The notes below the pieces were generated by a model. It did no database searches and was not told where the DNA came from. It saw only the letters and a list, made by a program, of their open reading frames with translations. Positions 18,220-26,870 of a DNA stretch of 64,000 nucleotides are shown here, one piece after another. This stretch comes from Cohnella ginsengisoli. GTDB taxonomy: Bacteria > Bacillota > Bacilli > Paenibacillales > Paenibacillaceae. The stretch covers positions 347,868 through 411,867 of the forward strand of contig NZ_JAPDHZ010000002.1 in the NCBI RefSeq assembly GCF_029525555.1, written 5' to 3'. Position 1 is the stretch's first letter; every line of letters starts with the position of its first letter. Both the position numbers and the translations under genes were made by a program.

Positions 18220-18681
18220 TTATTCCCCTCTCTGATCGGCGGCTCCGGCCGGCTGCAGCGCGGTCATCAGCTCGCCCATTTGGCTGCGTATTTTCAATAA
18301 CATCTCGACGTTCACGCCCGACTGGCAAAACACCTTTTCCGGCACCTCCAGCGCCTTTTCCTTCAGCGCCTTCCCCGCTGCCGATAAACGGATCAGCAGT
18401 TGGCGCTCGTCGCCCGCGTCCCGCGCGCGGGTAAGCAGGCCTTGCGCCTCGAGCTTCTTAAGCAGTGGCGTCAGCGTGCCGGAATCGAGATACAAGCGCT
18501 CCCCAAGCTCCTTCACGCTGACGGCGTCCCGCTCCCACAGGGCGAGCATCGCGATGTACTGCGTATAGGTCAAGCCCAGCTCCTTGAGAACGGGCTGGTA
18601 TAGCCTCGTGATCTCTTTGGCGCAGGCGTAGACGGCAAAGCAAGTTAGATTTTCCAGCTTCAGCGCTTCTTCGGAAGACAT
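18220..18681 (-). CDS. MarR-family organic-peroxide sensor, OhrR type
   Basis: 153 residues. LENLTCFAVYACAKEITRLYQP holds the sensing Cys (residue 14), YTQYIAMLALWE and LYLDSGTLTPLLKKLEAQGLL form the wing and recognition helix, and EVPEKVFCQSG provides a second Cys (119) as in two-cysteine OhrR proteins. It likely represses its own operon and the divergent gpx gene through the ACAATT palindromes between them, and releases DNA on oxidation. Confidence 0.9.
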   Translation of the reverse strand: MSSEEALKLENLTCFAVYACAKEITRLYQPVLKELGLTYTQYIAMLALWERDAVSVKELGERLYLDSGTLTPLLKKLEAQGLLTRARDAGDERQLLIRLSAAGKALKEKALEVPEKVFCQSGVNVEMLLKIRSQMGELMTALQPAGAADQRGE

Positions 18682-18734
18682 GGAACCTCCTCTCCTCTCT
18701 GCGATGGCACGCCTATAAGACGACTATAGGATGC

Positions 18735-18747
18735 ACAATTAAATTGT
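18735..18747. promoter_or_regulatory. OhrR-type operator
   Basis: Perfect palindrome ACAATTAAATTGT, matching the TACAATT-AATTGTA core bound by OhrR, placed about 55 bases before the regulator gene. Confidence 0.7.
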
Positions 18748-18800
18748 CTGCAATCGAATCAAATCCAATATTATATTTCCCGAAGTCCGGTGTCAATCGC

Positions 18801-18834
18801 TTGACTTTTTATTTTAATTGCATACAATTTAATT
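18801..18834 (+). promoter_or_regulatory. Promoter of the second gpx with overlapping operator
   Basis: TTGACT (18801), 16 bases, TACAAT (18823). The -10 lies inside AATTGCATACAATTTAATT, a second copy of the ACAATT half-sites, so regulator binding would block polymerase. Confidence 0.65.
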
Positions 18835-18863
18835 TGACGAGATCAAACAAAGGAGGCATTCCC

Positions 18864-19340
18864 ATGTCGCTCTACGATATCGAAGTATCCGATGCCCGAG
18901 GCAACTCACATCCGCTGTCCGAATACAAAGGACAAGTGCTGCTGATCGTGAACACGGCGACCAAGTGCGGATTCGCGCCGCAGTTCAAAGGCCTTCAGAA
19001 GCTGTACGACAAATATAAGGACGAGGGCTTTGCCGTACTCGGGTTCCCGAGCAATCAATTCGCGAACCAAGAACCGCTGGAGGGCGAGGCGATCGCGGAG
19101 GCATGCGAGCTCAATCATGGCGTAAACTTCCCGCTGTACGCCAAGATCGACGTTAAAGGCAAGGATGCGCACCCGCTATTCAAGCATCTGAGCCGCGAAG
19201 CGCCGGGATTGCTCGGGACGAGAAAGATCAAATGGAACTTCACCAAATTCCTCGTCGGCCGCGACGGCAAGGTCATTAAGCGCTACGCCCCGACGGATAC
19301 GCCCGAGAAAATCGAAGGCAGAATCCGCGACCTGCTCTAA
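18864..19340 (+). CDS. Glutathione-peroxidase-family thiol peroxidase, second copy
   Basis: 158 residues from the ATG at 18864 behind AAAGGAGG; the open frame extends upstream through the promoter and is not used. Catalytic residues NTATKCGFAPQ, LGFPSNQFANQ and IKWNFTKFLV are intact. Compared with the first copy the second motif has Ser instead of Cys (GFPSNQ vs GFPCNQ), so it may use a different resolving thiol. Divergent from and probably repressed by the OhrR-type regulator. Confidence 0.93.
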   Translation: MSLYDIEVSDARGNSHPLSEYKGQVLLIVNTATKCGFAPQFKGLQKLYDKYKDEGFAVLGFPSNQFANQEPLEGEAIAEACELNHGVNFPLYAKIDVKGKDAHPLFKHLSREAPGLLGTRKIKWNFTKFLVGRDGKVIKRYAPTDTPEKIEGRIRDLL

Positions 19341-19358
19341 TCTTCCCCATAAAAGCCA

Positions 19359-19387
19359 AAGCCCCGGCATGAACGATGCCGGGGCTT
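19359..19387 (+). terminator. Terminator after second gpx
   Basis: AAGCCCCGGCAT-GAACG-ATGCCGGGGCTT perfect stem between the convergent gpx and fur genes; the T tract is short. Confidence 0.7.
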
Positions 19388-19443
19388 CTGACTTGATATC
19401 TCGCTTGCTATTTCGCTTGCTATTTCGCTTCGAACGTTACTCG

Positions 19444-19932
19444 TCAGATGCCGGAAGCCGCCGCTTCTTCGGCGCTCTTCGCCGCGGCTTCGTTCTTCGC
19501 TTGGCACTTGGCGCAAATCCCTTGAAAATCGAGGCGGTGGTCAAGCACATTGAAGCCGTATTCGCGCTCCAGCCGTTCTTCGAGCGGCGTCAGCCAATCC
19601 TCCATGATCTCGGTCATCGTCCCGCACTGCACGCAGATCAAATGATGATGATGGTGCTTGTTCGAATCGGTGCGAAGATCGTAGCGCGCGACGCCGTCCC
19701 CGAAGTTCATTTTTTCCACGATATGCATTTCGCTGAGCAGTTCAAGCGTACGGTATACCGTGGCGAGACCGATCTCCGGCGCCTTGTCCTTCACGAGCAT
19801 AAAAACGTCTTCGGCGCTCAGGTGGTCCTCTTCGTTCTCCAAAAGTACCCGGACCGTCGCTTCCCGCTGCGGGGTCAGCTTGTAGCCCTGCGACTGCAGC
19901 TGCTGCTTCACTTTGTCAATACGGGCTTCCAT
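19444..19932 (-). CDS. fur: Ferric uptake regulator
   Basis: 162 residues from the ATG at 19932 (GGAGGGGGAAGG upstream). Winged helix (LTPQREATVRVLLENEEDHL, LATVYRTLELLSEMHIV), His-rich sensing loop SNKHHHHHLICVQCGTM and the CAKCQ structural zinc pair. Position between spoIIM and yqzK/xerD is that of Fur in Bacillus, which favours Fur over PerR or Zur. A good Fur box lies elsewhere in the window at 58.8 kb. Confidence 0.93.
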   Translation of the reverse strand: MEARIDKVKQQLQSQGYKLTPQREATVRVLLENEEDHLSAEDVFMLVKDKAPEIGLATVYRTLELLSEMHIVEKMNFGDGVARYDLRTDSNKHHHHHLICVQCGTMTEIMEDWLTPLEERLEREYGFNVLDHRLDFQGICAKCQAKNEAAAKSAEEAAASGI

Positions 19933-20053
19933 GTCCTTCCCCCTCCGCCCCAAAACACACTTGGTTTCATTATAGGGGGAGCCTCTTCAGGAAGTCAAAC
20001 ACGCTTCGCCGGCAAGCGCCGCCATCCTCCAATATCCGCGTCCGCAGCAGTCT

Positions 20054-20675
20054 TCACAGCCAGTCGGACAGGCTGGATATAAGGTGGGGCACCACGAACG
20101 CCTCCCACATCGCGGCGATGCCGAGCACGATGAAAAGCGCGGCGGACGTGCCCGTATGCGAAGCCAAAGGTGGCAGCAACCGGCCTCTGCCAAGGAAGAG
20201 CCGCTCGCGTCCGACATAGTAGGCAAAACGGATCGCGGACACGCTCGCGATCGCAAGCGCGGGAACGATAACCAAATTTTGCGGCGCGACGACGGCAAGC
20301 GACACGGCTACGCCCTTCCAGGCCAGATGCCGCACGGTCAATCCGACCGCGAACCCGATCAGCACCCCTTTTTAAAAAGTCCAATGCCAGCACGAAAGGG
20401 CTGCCGACGACGGAAATGCCGAGAAACCAGATCAATCCCAGCCACTTCAAGTGGAAAAAGAGACGGTCGCGAAACACGTCTATCGGCGCCTCGGCGCCGG
20501 CGGACGTCCCGCCCAGATACGCGCCTAGCTCGTCCGATAGGCTCTGCTGCTGTTCGAGCGACAGCGCGTTCACGACGAGCGCCCCGAATACCGCCCCGAC
20601 GGCGATCAGCACGCCGACGAATAAATAAAGATTGAGCTTGCCGCCAAGCGGCCTGTCCATCGCGCCGCGTATCAC
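20054..20675 (-). CDS. spoIIM: Stage II sporulation protein M (frame broken at an A/T run)
   Basis: Part of the SpoIID-SpoIIP-SpoIIM engulfment complex in the mother-cell membrane. First half: LNLYLFVGVLIAVGAVFGALV, VNALSLEQQQSLSDEL, FHLKWLGLIWFLGISVVG. Five T at 20369-20373 (plus strand) shift the frame; four give LALDFLKGVLIGFAVGLTV and continue through three further membrane segments to SSLSDWL. The GTG at 20675 with GGGAGG upstream is the best start. About 206 residues. Confidence 0.88.
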
Positions 20676-20770
20676 CGGTCGCCCGCCTCCCGCCGCATAG
20701 GCTTGTTCCAACGCCTATACGTATGCCGTCCGAGCCGCCGTTATTCGCGGACTTCCGGTTTCGCGACCGC

Positions 20771-21955
20771 TTATTCGCCGATACGGCCGTAAGTCCCTCC
20801 GCTCCCGGCCGTCAGTTTCAGCCGGCCTTCGCGCGCATCCAGGATCGCGTCCGCGATTCGCTCGCCCGCCACGGCCGCGATGCGCCCCCGATCGAGCCGG
20901 TGCAGGATGTCCATCTCCGTGCCGGCTTCCCGCAGCAGCCGCTCCCTCATCTTGGGCCCCACGCCCGGGAAAAAGCCGAGCGGCACTTGGTGCCGGTACG
21001 GCGGCCTGCCGGCGGGTTGAACAGGCGTCTCCCGGTCCGCAAGCCGGGCGATCCGCGCGTCGACGCCGGTCACGAGACGCGGACTGCCGCAGCCGGGGCA
21101 GACGTCGTCGGCTGCGCCGGCCGGCAGCGGCGAGCGGCAGGAAGGACAATAGCTGGCATGGTATTTGCCCAGCTTGGGATGCAGGCCAAGATTCGCGGTC
21201 ACCCGCCTGCCGTCTTGTCCCCGGAGCGCTGCGGCGAACTCGGCAAAGGAGGGCTCGCCGATGAGCAGCTCGTTGCACTCGCGACCGATCATTCCGGTGG
21301 AATGCGCATCCGAATTCGTCAGCACCGGGTAGCGGTCCAGCTGAGACAGCTTGCCCGCCATCGCGCTGTCCGCGCTGAGGCCGAGCTCGATCGCCGCGAT
21401 GCCGTCCGGATCGAGCCTATCGGACAGGCGATCCGCCGAACAGCCGAGCAGTCCGCGATGCGGCGTGAAGACGTGGGCGGGCACGAGCAAGCCGCCCCGA
21501 TCGAGCAGCTCCCGCTGGAGCGCGCGACCGGTCGCGCGGATGCGCTGCGAGCTTAATGTCACGTTTTTCATCCGCGGCGACATCCAGGCCGTCCATTCCT
21601 TTATCGCGGCGAGCGACGGCAAATAAGCGAGCAAGTGATAAGGCCCGCCGCCCCAGCCCGGCTCGCGGACTTCGATCTCCGCGCCTGGCAGGATGACCGT
21701 GTCCCGGTAGCGAATGCCGCCGTCCGCCGCCTCCGACATCTCGCCAGCATCCAGCAGGCGGTCGATATCGGCCTGCACCGCGGGCGAATGGCAGTCGATC
21801 ACGCCGAGCAGCCCGATCCCCTTCCGTTCGGACGCCTCCTCCGCGATCGCCTGGAAGGTAAGGCCGCGGCTCGCGCTGATTTTCACCGGACGGCCGTCCC
21901 CGCTGCTGCCGATATGCACGTGCATGTCCGCAAAGCACGGACGCAGACCGCTCAC
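20771..21955 (-). CDS. EndoQ-like PHP-domain endonuclease (YqxK type)
   Basis: 394 residues. PHP phosphoesterase motifs CFADMHVHIGSS, GVIDCHSP, PAHVFTPHRG and LTNSDAHSTGMIG are present, followed by a zinc ribbon (YCPSCRSPL, VCPGCGSPR) and a helix-hairpin-helix segment (FFPGVGPKMRERLL). Members incise DNA 5' of deaminated bases. GTG start at 21955 overlaps the nudF stop (GTGA), implying coupled translation. Confidence 0.85.
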   Translation of the reverse strand: MSGLRPCFADMHVHIGSSGDGRPVKISASRGLTFQAIAEEASERKGIGLLGVIDCHSPAVQADIDRLLDAGEMSEAADGGIRYRDTVILPGAEIEVREPGWGGGPYHLLAYLPSLAAIKEWTAWMSPRMKNVTLSSQRIRATGRALQRELLDRGGLLVPAHVFTPHRGLLGCSADRLSDRLDPDGIAAIELGLSADSAMAGKLSQLDRYPVLTNSDAHSTGMIGRECNELLIGEPSFAEFAAALRGQDGRRVTANLGLHPKLGKYHASYCPSCRSPLPAGAADDVCPGCGSPRLVTGVDARIARLADRETPVQPAGRPPYRHQVPLGFFPGVGPKMRERLLREAGTEMDILHRLDRGRIAAVAGERIADAILDAREGRLKLTAGSGGTYGRIGE

Positions 21956-22537
21956 GCCCCGAATTCCCCCGTCTGCCGCCAATGGCGCCAGACGAGCACG
22001 CCGATCAGCGTTTTGGCGTCGCAGATGCGGCCGTTCGCGATATATTCGTCCGCTTGCTCGGGCGTCAGCGACTCGCCGTTCAAAAACTCGTCCTCGTCCG
22101 GCTTCAGCTCGCCCGCTTCCAGGTCGTCGGTGAAATACAGATGGATCAGCTCGTCGGCGAATCCCGGCGACGTCGCGAACGTCCGCACGAACCGAATGCT
22201 TCGCGCCCGATAACCCGTCTCCTCCTCCAGCTCGCGGATCGCCGCTTTTTCAGGCTGCTCCCCGGCATCCAGCTTGCCCGCCGGAATTTCCACCTGCATG
22301 CGCTCGAGCGGCTTGCGGAATTGATCGACGACCAGCAGCTTGCCTTCGTGCACCGCGATGACGGCGACGGCCCCCGGGTGCTTCACGATCTCCCGCGTCG
22401 CCGTGCCTCCCCCCCGGCAGCCGGACGGTATCCACTTGCAAGGAAATGATTTTTCCTTCGAATCGTTTGTCCGAAGATACGGTTTCCTCATAGAAAGGGT
22501 GCTTGCCGCCACCCGCATGTTGCTGCTCGACGCTCAT
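21952..22537 (-). CDS. nudF: ADP-ribose pyrophosphatase, Nudix (frame broken at a C/G run)
   Basis: Hydrolyses ADP-ribose. The Nudix box reads GKLDAGEQPEKAAIRELEEETG. The N-terminal MSVEQQHAGGGKHPFYEETV is in another frame: seven C at 22409-22415 (plus strand) should be six, giving VDTVRLPGGGTATREIVKHPGAVAV. Repaired length is about 194 residues. AGGGGG lies upstream of the ATG at 22537. Confidence 0.92.
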
Positions 22538-22670
22538 TGTTCTGGCCCCCTGCAATTCGAATTGTTGTCATCTGCCGGCACGCCGGCGCATAGATCAACC
22601 ATATAGGCTCGTCCGGCCAAATGCAAGATCGCAAGAAGAGCCGGCGGCGCATGAAGAAGGGGGCCATACC

Positions 22671-22878
22671 ATGCTGAAACGATACGCGGAGCCGGAGCGA
22701 ATCCGGTGGACGGGCAAAGCCTGGGAGATCAAAAACGCGATTCGCGTCCTCGAACGTCAAAAAAGGCGGGAACGCCCGCCTGAAAGACGTACTGCCGGAG
22801 ATGACGCTCCTGCGTCCCGTCTCGAAAGCACGAGAAAAAGGTGATGGCGCCTGGCATTATAAGCCGCCGACCGATTAG
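22671..22878 (+). CDS. mciZ: MciZ-like Z-ring inhibitor, long form (frame broken at an A run)
   Basis: MciZ is a mother-cell peptide that caps FtsZ filaments. The core TGKAWEIKNAIRVLERQ aligns with VGKAWEIRAKLKEYG of the 40-residue B. subtilis peptide, and the gene is next to nudF as there. As read, six A at 22759-22764 lead into an Arg-rich tail. With five A the frame continues KGGNARLKDVLPEMTL, LRPVSKAREKGDGAWHYKPP to TAG at 22876, 68 residues. Start ATG at 22671 has AAGAAGGGGG upstream. Its stop abuts the stop of the convergent WYL gene. Confidence 0.75.
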
Positions 22879-23820
22879 CTATAGCGCGCGAGCAATTCAG
22901 ACAGCTTGCCGCGAATCGCTTCTCTGAGCGTCTCCGGCCCTTCGACGGTCGCCTCTCGGCCCAAGCCCAGAAAAAAGTCGGCGTAAAAAAGGAAGATCGC
23001 TCGCGGGAACGTCCCGATCGATCAAACCGCTGCCGTCCTCCCGCACGTCCAGCATCGGCGCGAGCCAGAGCTCGGCTTCGCAGCGCTGAACGCCCGCACG
23101 ACTGAGCTTTGCTCGAAGCCGGACTGGATTAATCGGTTCGGCCGCTTCTCGCCGGCTGAGCGCGATCTCGCCAAGGTCGCGCGGCGACGTGCCTGCCGGG
23201 TCCGGCACGGCCTCGCGAATCCGGTCGCATCGGAACACGCGGAATCCCGCTCGAAGAAAACAGTAGGCCGTGCAGTACCAAAGTCCGTTGTTCGCGTATA
23301 TGCATACGGGTTGAATCAGCCTCTCGCGCTCTTCTTCTTCCCCGGATACGTAGACGATCGCAAGAACCTGCTGCCTAACGGCCGCGTCGAGCAGCGCGGC
23401 GAGGCAAGGCGCATCGCCGCGGCGCGCGGGCGTCACGAAGTCGACCCGATGCTTAATGCCGTCGATTCGGTCCCTCACGTCGCCGGGCATATGGAGGTAA
23501 AATTTGTTCAGCGCCGACGCCGATTCGGCTTCGAAGGGGAGCGAGGCGTAATGGCGAAGCGCGTGCACGGCGAAAAACATCGACACCGCCTCTTCTTCGG
23601 TAAAAGCGATCGGCGGAAGCACGCGCTCCCGGACGACCTGGTATCCGCCGTGGGGACCGACCTCTGAATAAAGCGGCACGCCAAGCTCGCCAAGCTCCTG
23701 TAAATCCCTTAAAATCGTGCGCTTCGATACGCCGAATTCATCGGCCAGCTCTTGCACTTTGAACCGCCGCTTGCGGTTCACGGTCATCATCAGCTCCATC
23801 AATCGCTTGGACTTGGGCAT
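22875..23820 (-). CDS. WYL-domain transcription regulator (C-terminus frameshifted)
   Basis: DeoR-type helix-turn-helix (FKVQELADEFGVSKRTILRD) then a WYL ligand-binding domain (NNGLWYCTAYCFLRAGFRVFRCDRI). Six A at 22985-22990 (plus strand) give a false tail; with five the frame reads DLPFYADFFLGLGREATVEG and ends ELLARYS at 22875. About 314 residues, normal for the YafY-like group. Divergent from an MFS pump, with a palindrome between them that suits this regulator type. Confidence 0.87.
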
Positions 23821-23861
23821 CTGACGGTCCTCCTATTCCCTTGAAGAGCTTGGTGGGTTCA

Positions 23862-23876
23862 TGACAATTACTGTCA
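23862..23876. promoter_or_regulatory. Probable operator for the WYL regulator
   Basis: TGACA-ATTAC-TGTCA, a perfect five-base inverted repeat with a five-base spacer, centred between the divergent regulator and MFS genes. Confidence 0.55.
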
Positions 23877-23932
23877 CCATTATGACTTATGATGGGAACC
23901 GCAAGCAACCTTTCCGCGGGAGTGATCCATCG

Positions 23933-25114
23933 ATGTTCAAGTACGCTTTGCTCTTTTTCCTCGTCATGTTCATGATCGGAACGGATACGTTCCTCATCTC
24001 GCCGCTGCTCCCCGAGCTGCAGGCCGCATTCGGCGTTAAGACCGAGCATGCCGGCTGGATGCTCGGCGCCTATACGCTGGGCTCCGCCGTCTTCGCCTTG
24101 ATCGCCGGGCCGCTGTCGGACGGCTGGAACCGGCGCACCGTTCTGTCGTGCGGCCTGATCGCCTTCTCCGCGTCGACGTTCCTTTGCGGATTCGCCGACA
24201 GCTTCTGGACGATGTGCTTGTTCCGGCTGGCTGCCGGCATCAGCGCCGCGTTCACGGCTCCGCAAGTCTGGGCCGCCATCCCCTCCGTCATGCCCCCAAC
24301 CAAAATCGCCAAGACGATGGGCGTCGCCTACGCCGGTCTTGCCGCGTCTCAAGCGTTCGGCGTGCCGATCGGCAGTTGGCTCGCGTCCGCCGGATGGCCG
24401 ATGCCGTTCTGGACGATCGGCGCGGCGTCGCTCGCGCTTGCCGCGTTCGCTTACTGGCAGCTGCCGGACATCAAGCCTGAGGCGGCAGTCGGACGCATCG
24501 CGATATTCAGCCGATATCGACCGCTGATTCGCAGCGCCAAGGCCCGCGGCGGGTTTACCGCGTATCTGCTTCTGCACCTTGGCGGAGGCACCGCGTTCGC
24601 CTTCGCCGGCAAGTGGATGTCCGACGTCTTCGGACTGACCGTCGGACAGATCGGCATCGCCATGCTTTTTCTCGGACTCGGCAATATGCTCGGCAGCACG
24701 GTCAGCGCGTCGGCGTCCCGCCGCTTCGGCGCAGCGGGCACGGTGTACGCAGGCATGATGCTGTTGATCGCGTTGTATGCGCTGCTGCCACGGCTTCCGC
24801 ATCTGTCCCTGGCGACCGTTTGCTACGTGATCGTTTTCGCCGTGCTCGGCATTCTCTTCCCGATCGTCATGGGCGCGCTGACGTCGCTCGACGCTACCCT
24901 CCGCGGCACGATCTCGAGTCTCGCCAACGCGACCATGAACGGCGCGAATACGCTCGGGGCTTGGATCGCCGGCCTGCTATACGTTCAGCTCGGCGGTTAT
25001 ATGCCGATCGGACTGTTCGCGTCGGTTAGTCTGGCGCTTTCTCTTGCCGCATTCGCGGCGAGCGGCCTCTTCGTCCGCCGTCAGGCGCGAACGGAAAATC
25101 GCGAGCAAGCTTAA
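23933..25114 (+). CDS. MFS transporter, drug:proton antiporter DHA1 type
   Basis: 393 residues from the ATG at 23933 (GGGAGTGAT upstream). Twelve membrane segments; motif A appears as GPLSDGWNRRTVL between segments 2 and 3. MFMIGTDTFLISPLLPEL is the usual N-terminal helix of the AraJ/YdhP-like efflux branch. Substrate cannot be predicted. Likely controlled by the divergent WYL regulator. Confidence 0.85.
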   Translation: MFKYALLFFLVMFMIGTDTFLISPLLPELQAAFGVKTEHAGWMLGAYTLGSAVFALIAGPLSDGWNRRTVLSCGLIAFSASTFLCGFADSFWTMCLFRLAAGISAAFTAPQVWAAIPSVMPPTKIAKTMGVAYAGLAASQAFGVPIGSWLASAGWPMPFWTIGAASLALAAFAYWQLPDIKPEAAVGRIAIFSRYRPLIRSAKARGGFTAYLLLHLGGGTAFAFAGKWMSDVFGLTVGQIGIAMLFLGLGNMLGSTVSASASRRFGAAGTVYAGMMLLIALYALLPRLPHLSLATVCYVIVFAVLGILFPIVMGALTSLDATLRGTISSLANATMNGANTLGAWIAGLLYVQLGGYMPIGLFASVSLALSLAAFAASGLFVRRQARTENREQA

Positions 25115-25140
25115 CGCGCGCGTCGAACAGCCTGCTTCGC

Positions 25141-25182
25141 AGAAGGCTCATTGCAGAAGGATCATTCCAGAAGGTTCATTCC
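25141..25182. repeat. Three tandem 14-base repeats
   Basis: AGAAGGCTCATTGC, AGAAGGATCATTCC and AGAAGGTTCATTCC follow directly on one another in the MFS/anti-sigma junction. The third copy contains the stop codon of the convergent anti-sigma gene. Confidence 0.85.
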
Positions 25183-26066
25183 GTCAGCTCGCGAAGCGGA
25201 ATCGACACGGTCTCGGGCTTGGTCGGGATTAGGCTTCCGCCTTTGGGCTCGATCGTGAGCAGCACGGACTCCCATTCCTCGGGGCGCACGTTAGCGGCAT
25301 ATAAATGCCCGCGGCTGTCATGGAAGCTCAGCACGCCGAGATTGGCGCTCGTCGCGCCGAACCTGGCCCATGCCTGGACGTCGGTGCGGGTCGAAGGCAG
25401 CAGTCCTTCCATTAGTAAAAAGAGCTCATGCGTGCGCGCGTTCAGCCAAAGCGTCTCTTTCGCTCCAGCCGGAAGGCCGAAAGCCATCCCGGAGAGCCCG
25501 CTTTCCCCCGCTCTGTATACGACCGTATCCGGTTCGCTAAGAACCGAAACGCCTGCCGGCTCATGCAGACGCGCATAGCCGGCGGGGCTTAATACGCTTC
25601 TTGCTTCCTGAGCGTTATCTCGCGCAAACGGATGAAGCAGCAGAAGCGCGATGGCAACGGCCGCGCCAAGTCCGCAAGCCGCGGCGAGCGCCGGCCGCCG
25701 CGTTGCCGCAAGCAGCGCGCGCGTCGCGCGCCTGGCAAAGGCATAGACGCCTGCGCGCAGCAACAGGCTGCGGCGCCGACCCGCCGACAACGCCAACGCG
25801 TCGCTTGGCTGCGCGGCAATAACTGCGGACGCAGCCTTCTGCTTCGGCAAAGCCCGATCGGCAAGCCGATCCGCATCGCGCCCGGCAGGCTGCCGCGAAG
25901 GGCCGCGCTCGCCGCCTAGCAGCGCCGCCCACTGCGCGTGCACGTCGCCGCAATCGCGACACCCGTCCTTATGCGTCAGGAGCGCTTTCGCGTCCCGCGC
26001 GCCCAGCCTGCCGCAGAGCAGGTCGACCCAGCGTTCCTCAGAAACGCCGCACGATCGTTCACTCAT
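25176..26066 (-). CDS. Anti-sigma factor with zinc-finger and RskA-like domain
   Basis: 296 residues. N-terminal anti-sigma domain with a His-Cys-Cys motif (THKDGCRDCGDVH), an Arg/Ala-rich linker, one membrane segment near residue 130 (ACGLGAAVAIALLLL), and an extracytoplasmic C-terminal domain of RskA type (AQAWARFGATSANLGVLSFH, WESVLLTIEPKGGS). Overlaps the sigma gene by 8 bases, the usual coupled arrangement. Expected to hold the ECF sigma at the membrane. Confidence 0.85.
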   Translation of the reverse strand: MSERSCGVSEERWVDLLCGRLGARDAKALLTHKDGCRDCGDVHAQWAALLGGERGPSRQPAGRDADRLADRALPKQKAASAVIAAQPSDALALSAGRRRSLLLRAGVYAFARRATRALLAATRRPALAAACGLGAAVAIALLLLHPFARDNAQEARSVLSPAGYARLHEPAGVSVLSEPDTVVYRAGESGLSGMAFGLPAGAKETLWLNARTHELFLLMEGLLPSTRTDVQAWARFGATSANLGVLSFHDSRGHLYAANVRPEEWESVLLTIEPKGGSLIPTKPETVSIPLRELTE

Positions 26067-26619
26067 GCCTTCCGCCTCCTTCCCCGGCTCCCCAGCCCAT
26101 GCGGTCGAGCGCCTTGCGCAAATGACCCAGGCCGTAGCGCACGCGGGATTTGACCGTTCCTATCGGGACATGCCACGCATCGGCCAGCTCCTTGTGGCTG
26201 CGCGGCGTGAAGTAAGCGGCCGCCAACGCCTCGCGCTGTAAGCCCGGCAGCTGGCCGAGCGCGCTGCGCACCGCTTCGCGCTCCATGCGCGCCAGCACCG
26301 CCGTCTCCGGCTGCGCGCTCGCCGCGCTTATGGCGGACGCGTCCTCGGTCTCGCCGCGCAGCACCGTCCGGCTGCGCTTGCGGAGCCGGTCGAGGCATCT
26401 GCTTTTCACCTGCACGGCGAGCCATGCTTGCGCCGATCTGCGGGAAGCGTCGTATCGGCCCGGACTTCGAATGACGCCAAGGAGCACGTCATGAACGGCA
26501 TCCTCCGCCTCCATCCGGTCTCCGAGCAGATGGCAAGCCAGCGGCAGGAGGTGGGGCACGGCCTGCTCGTACAGCTTTTCGAACGCCCGCGGATCGCCTT
26601 CCTCCATTTTTTCAGCCAT
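26059..26619 (-). CDS. ECF RNA polymerase sigma factor
   Basis: Region 2 (EAEDAVHDVLLGVIRSPGRY) and region 4 (LPGLQREALAAAYFTPRSHK, ELADAWHVPIGTVKSRVRYG) are clear; 186 residues from the ATG at 26619. A start at 26660 has a better GGAGGG site and would give the more typical N-terminus MNGTSAEAVLEMAEWLKK joined to MEEGDPRAFEKLYEQ, but that needs one more (or two fewer) A in the run at 26607-26612. So the N-terminus is uncertain. Confidence 0.85.
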   Translation of the reverse strand: MAEKMEEGDPRAFEKLYEQAVPHLLPLACHLLGDRMEAEDAVHDVLLGVIRSPGRYDASRRSAQAWLAVQVKSRCLDRLRKRSRTVLRGETEDASAISAASAQPETAVLARMEREAVRSALGQLPGLQREALAAAYFTPRSHKELADAWHVPIGTVKSRVRYGLGHLRKALDRMGWGAGEGGGRHE

Positions 26620-26870
26620 TCGGCCATCTCCAGGACAGCCTCCGCCGAAGTCCCGTTCATGTCGCTGTTCCCTCCGTCGACCATCGTTTTTACTATATTC
26701 ATAGCAGATCGAGACCCGTCCGCGTAATGTGAAAACGCGATTTTTATCTGATTTTAAGCTTGCTTTAAGCGATTTTTTATGTAAAAAACCCGCTCAAAAT
26801 TAAATCCGCGCCGCTCCTTCCCGCGTACTCAGGGTGAAAAAAAAACAGATTGCCGGGAGGTCTTGAAATC

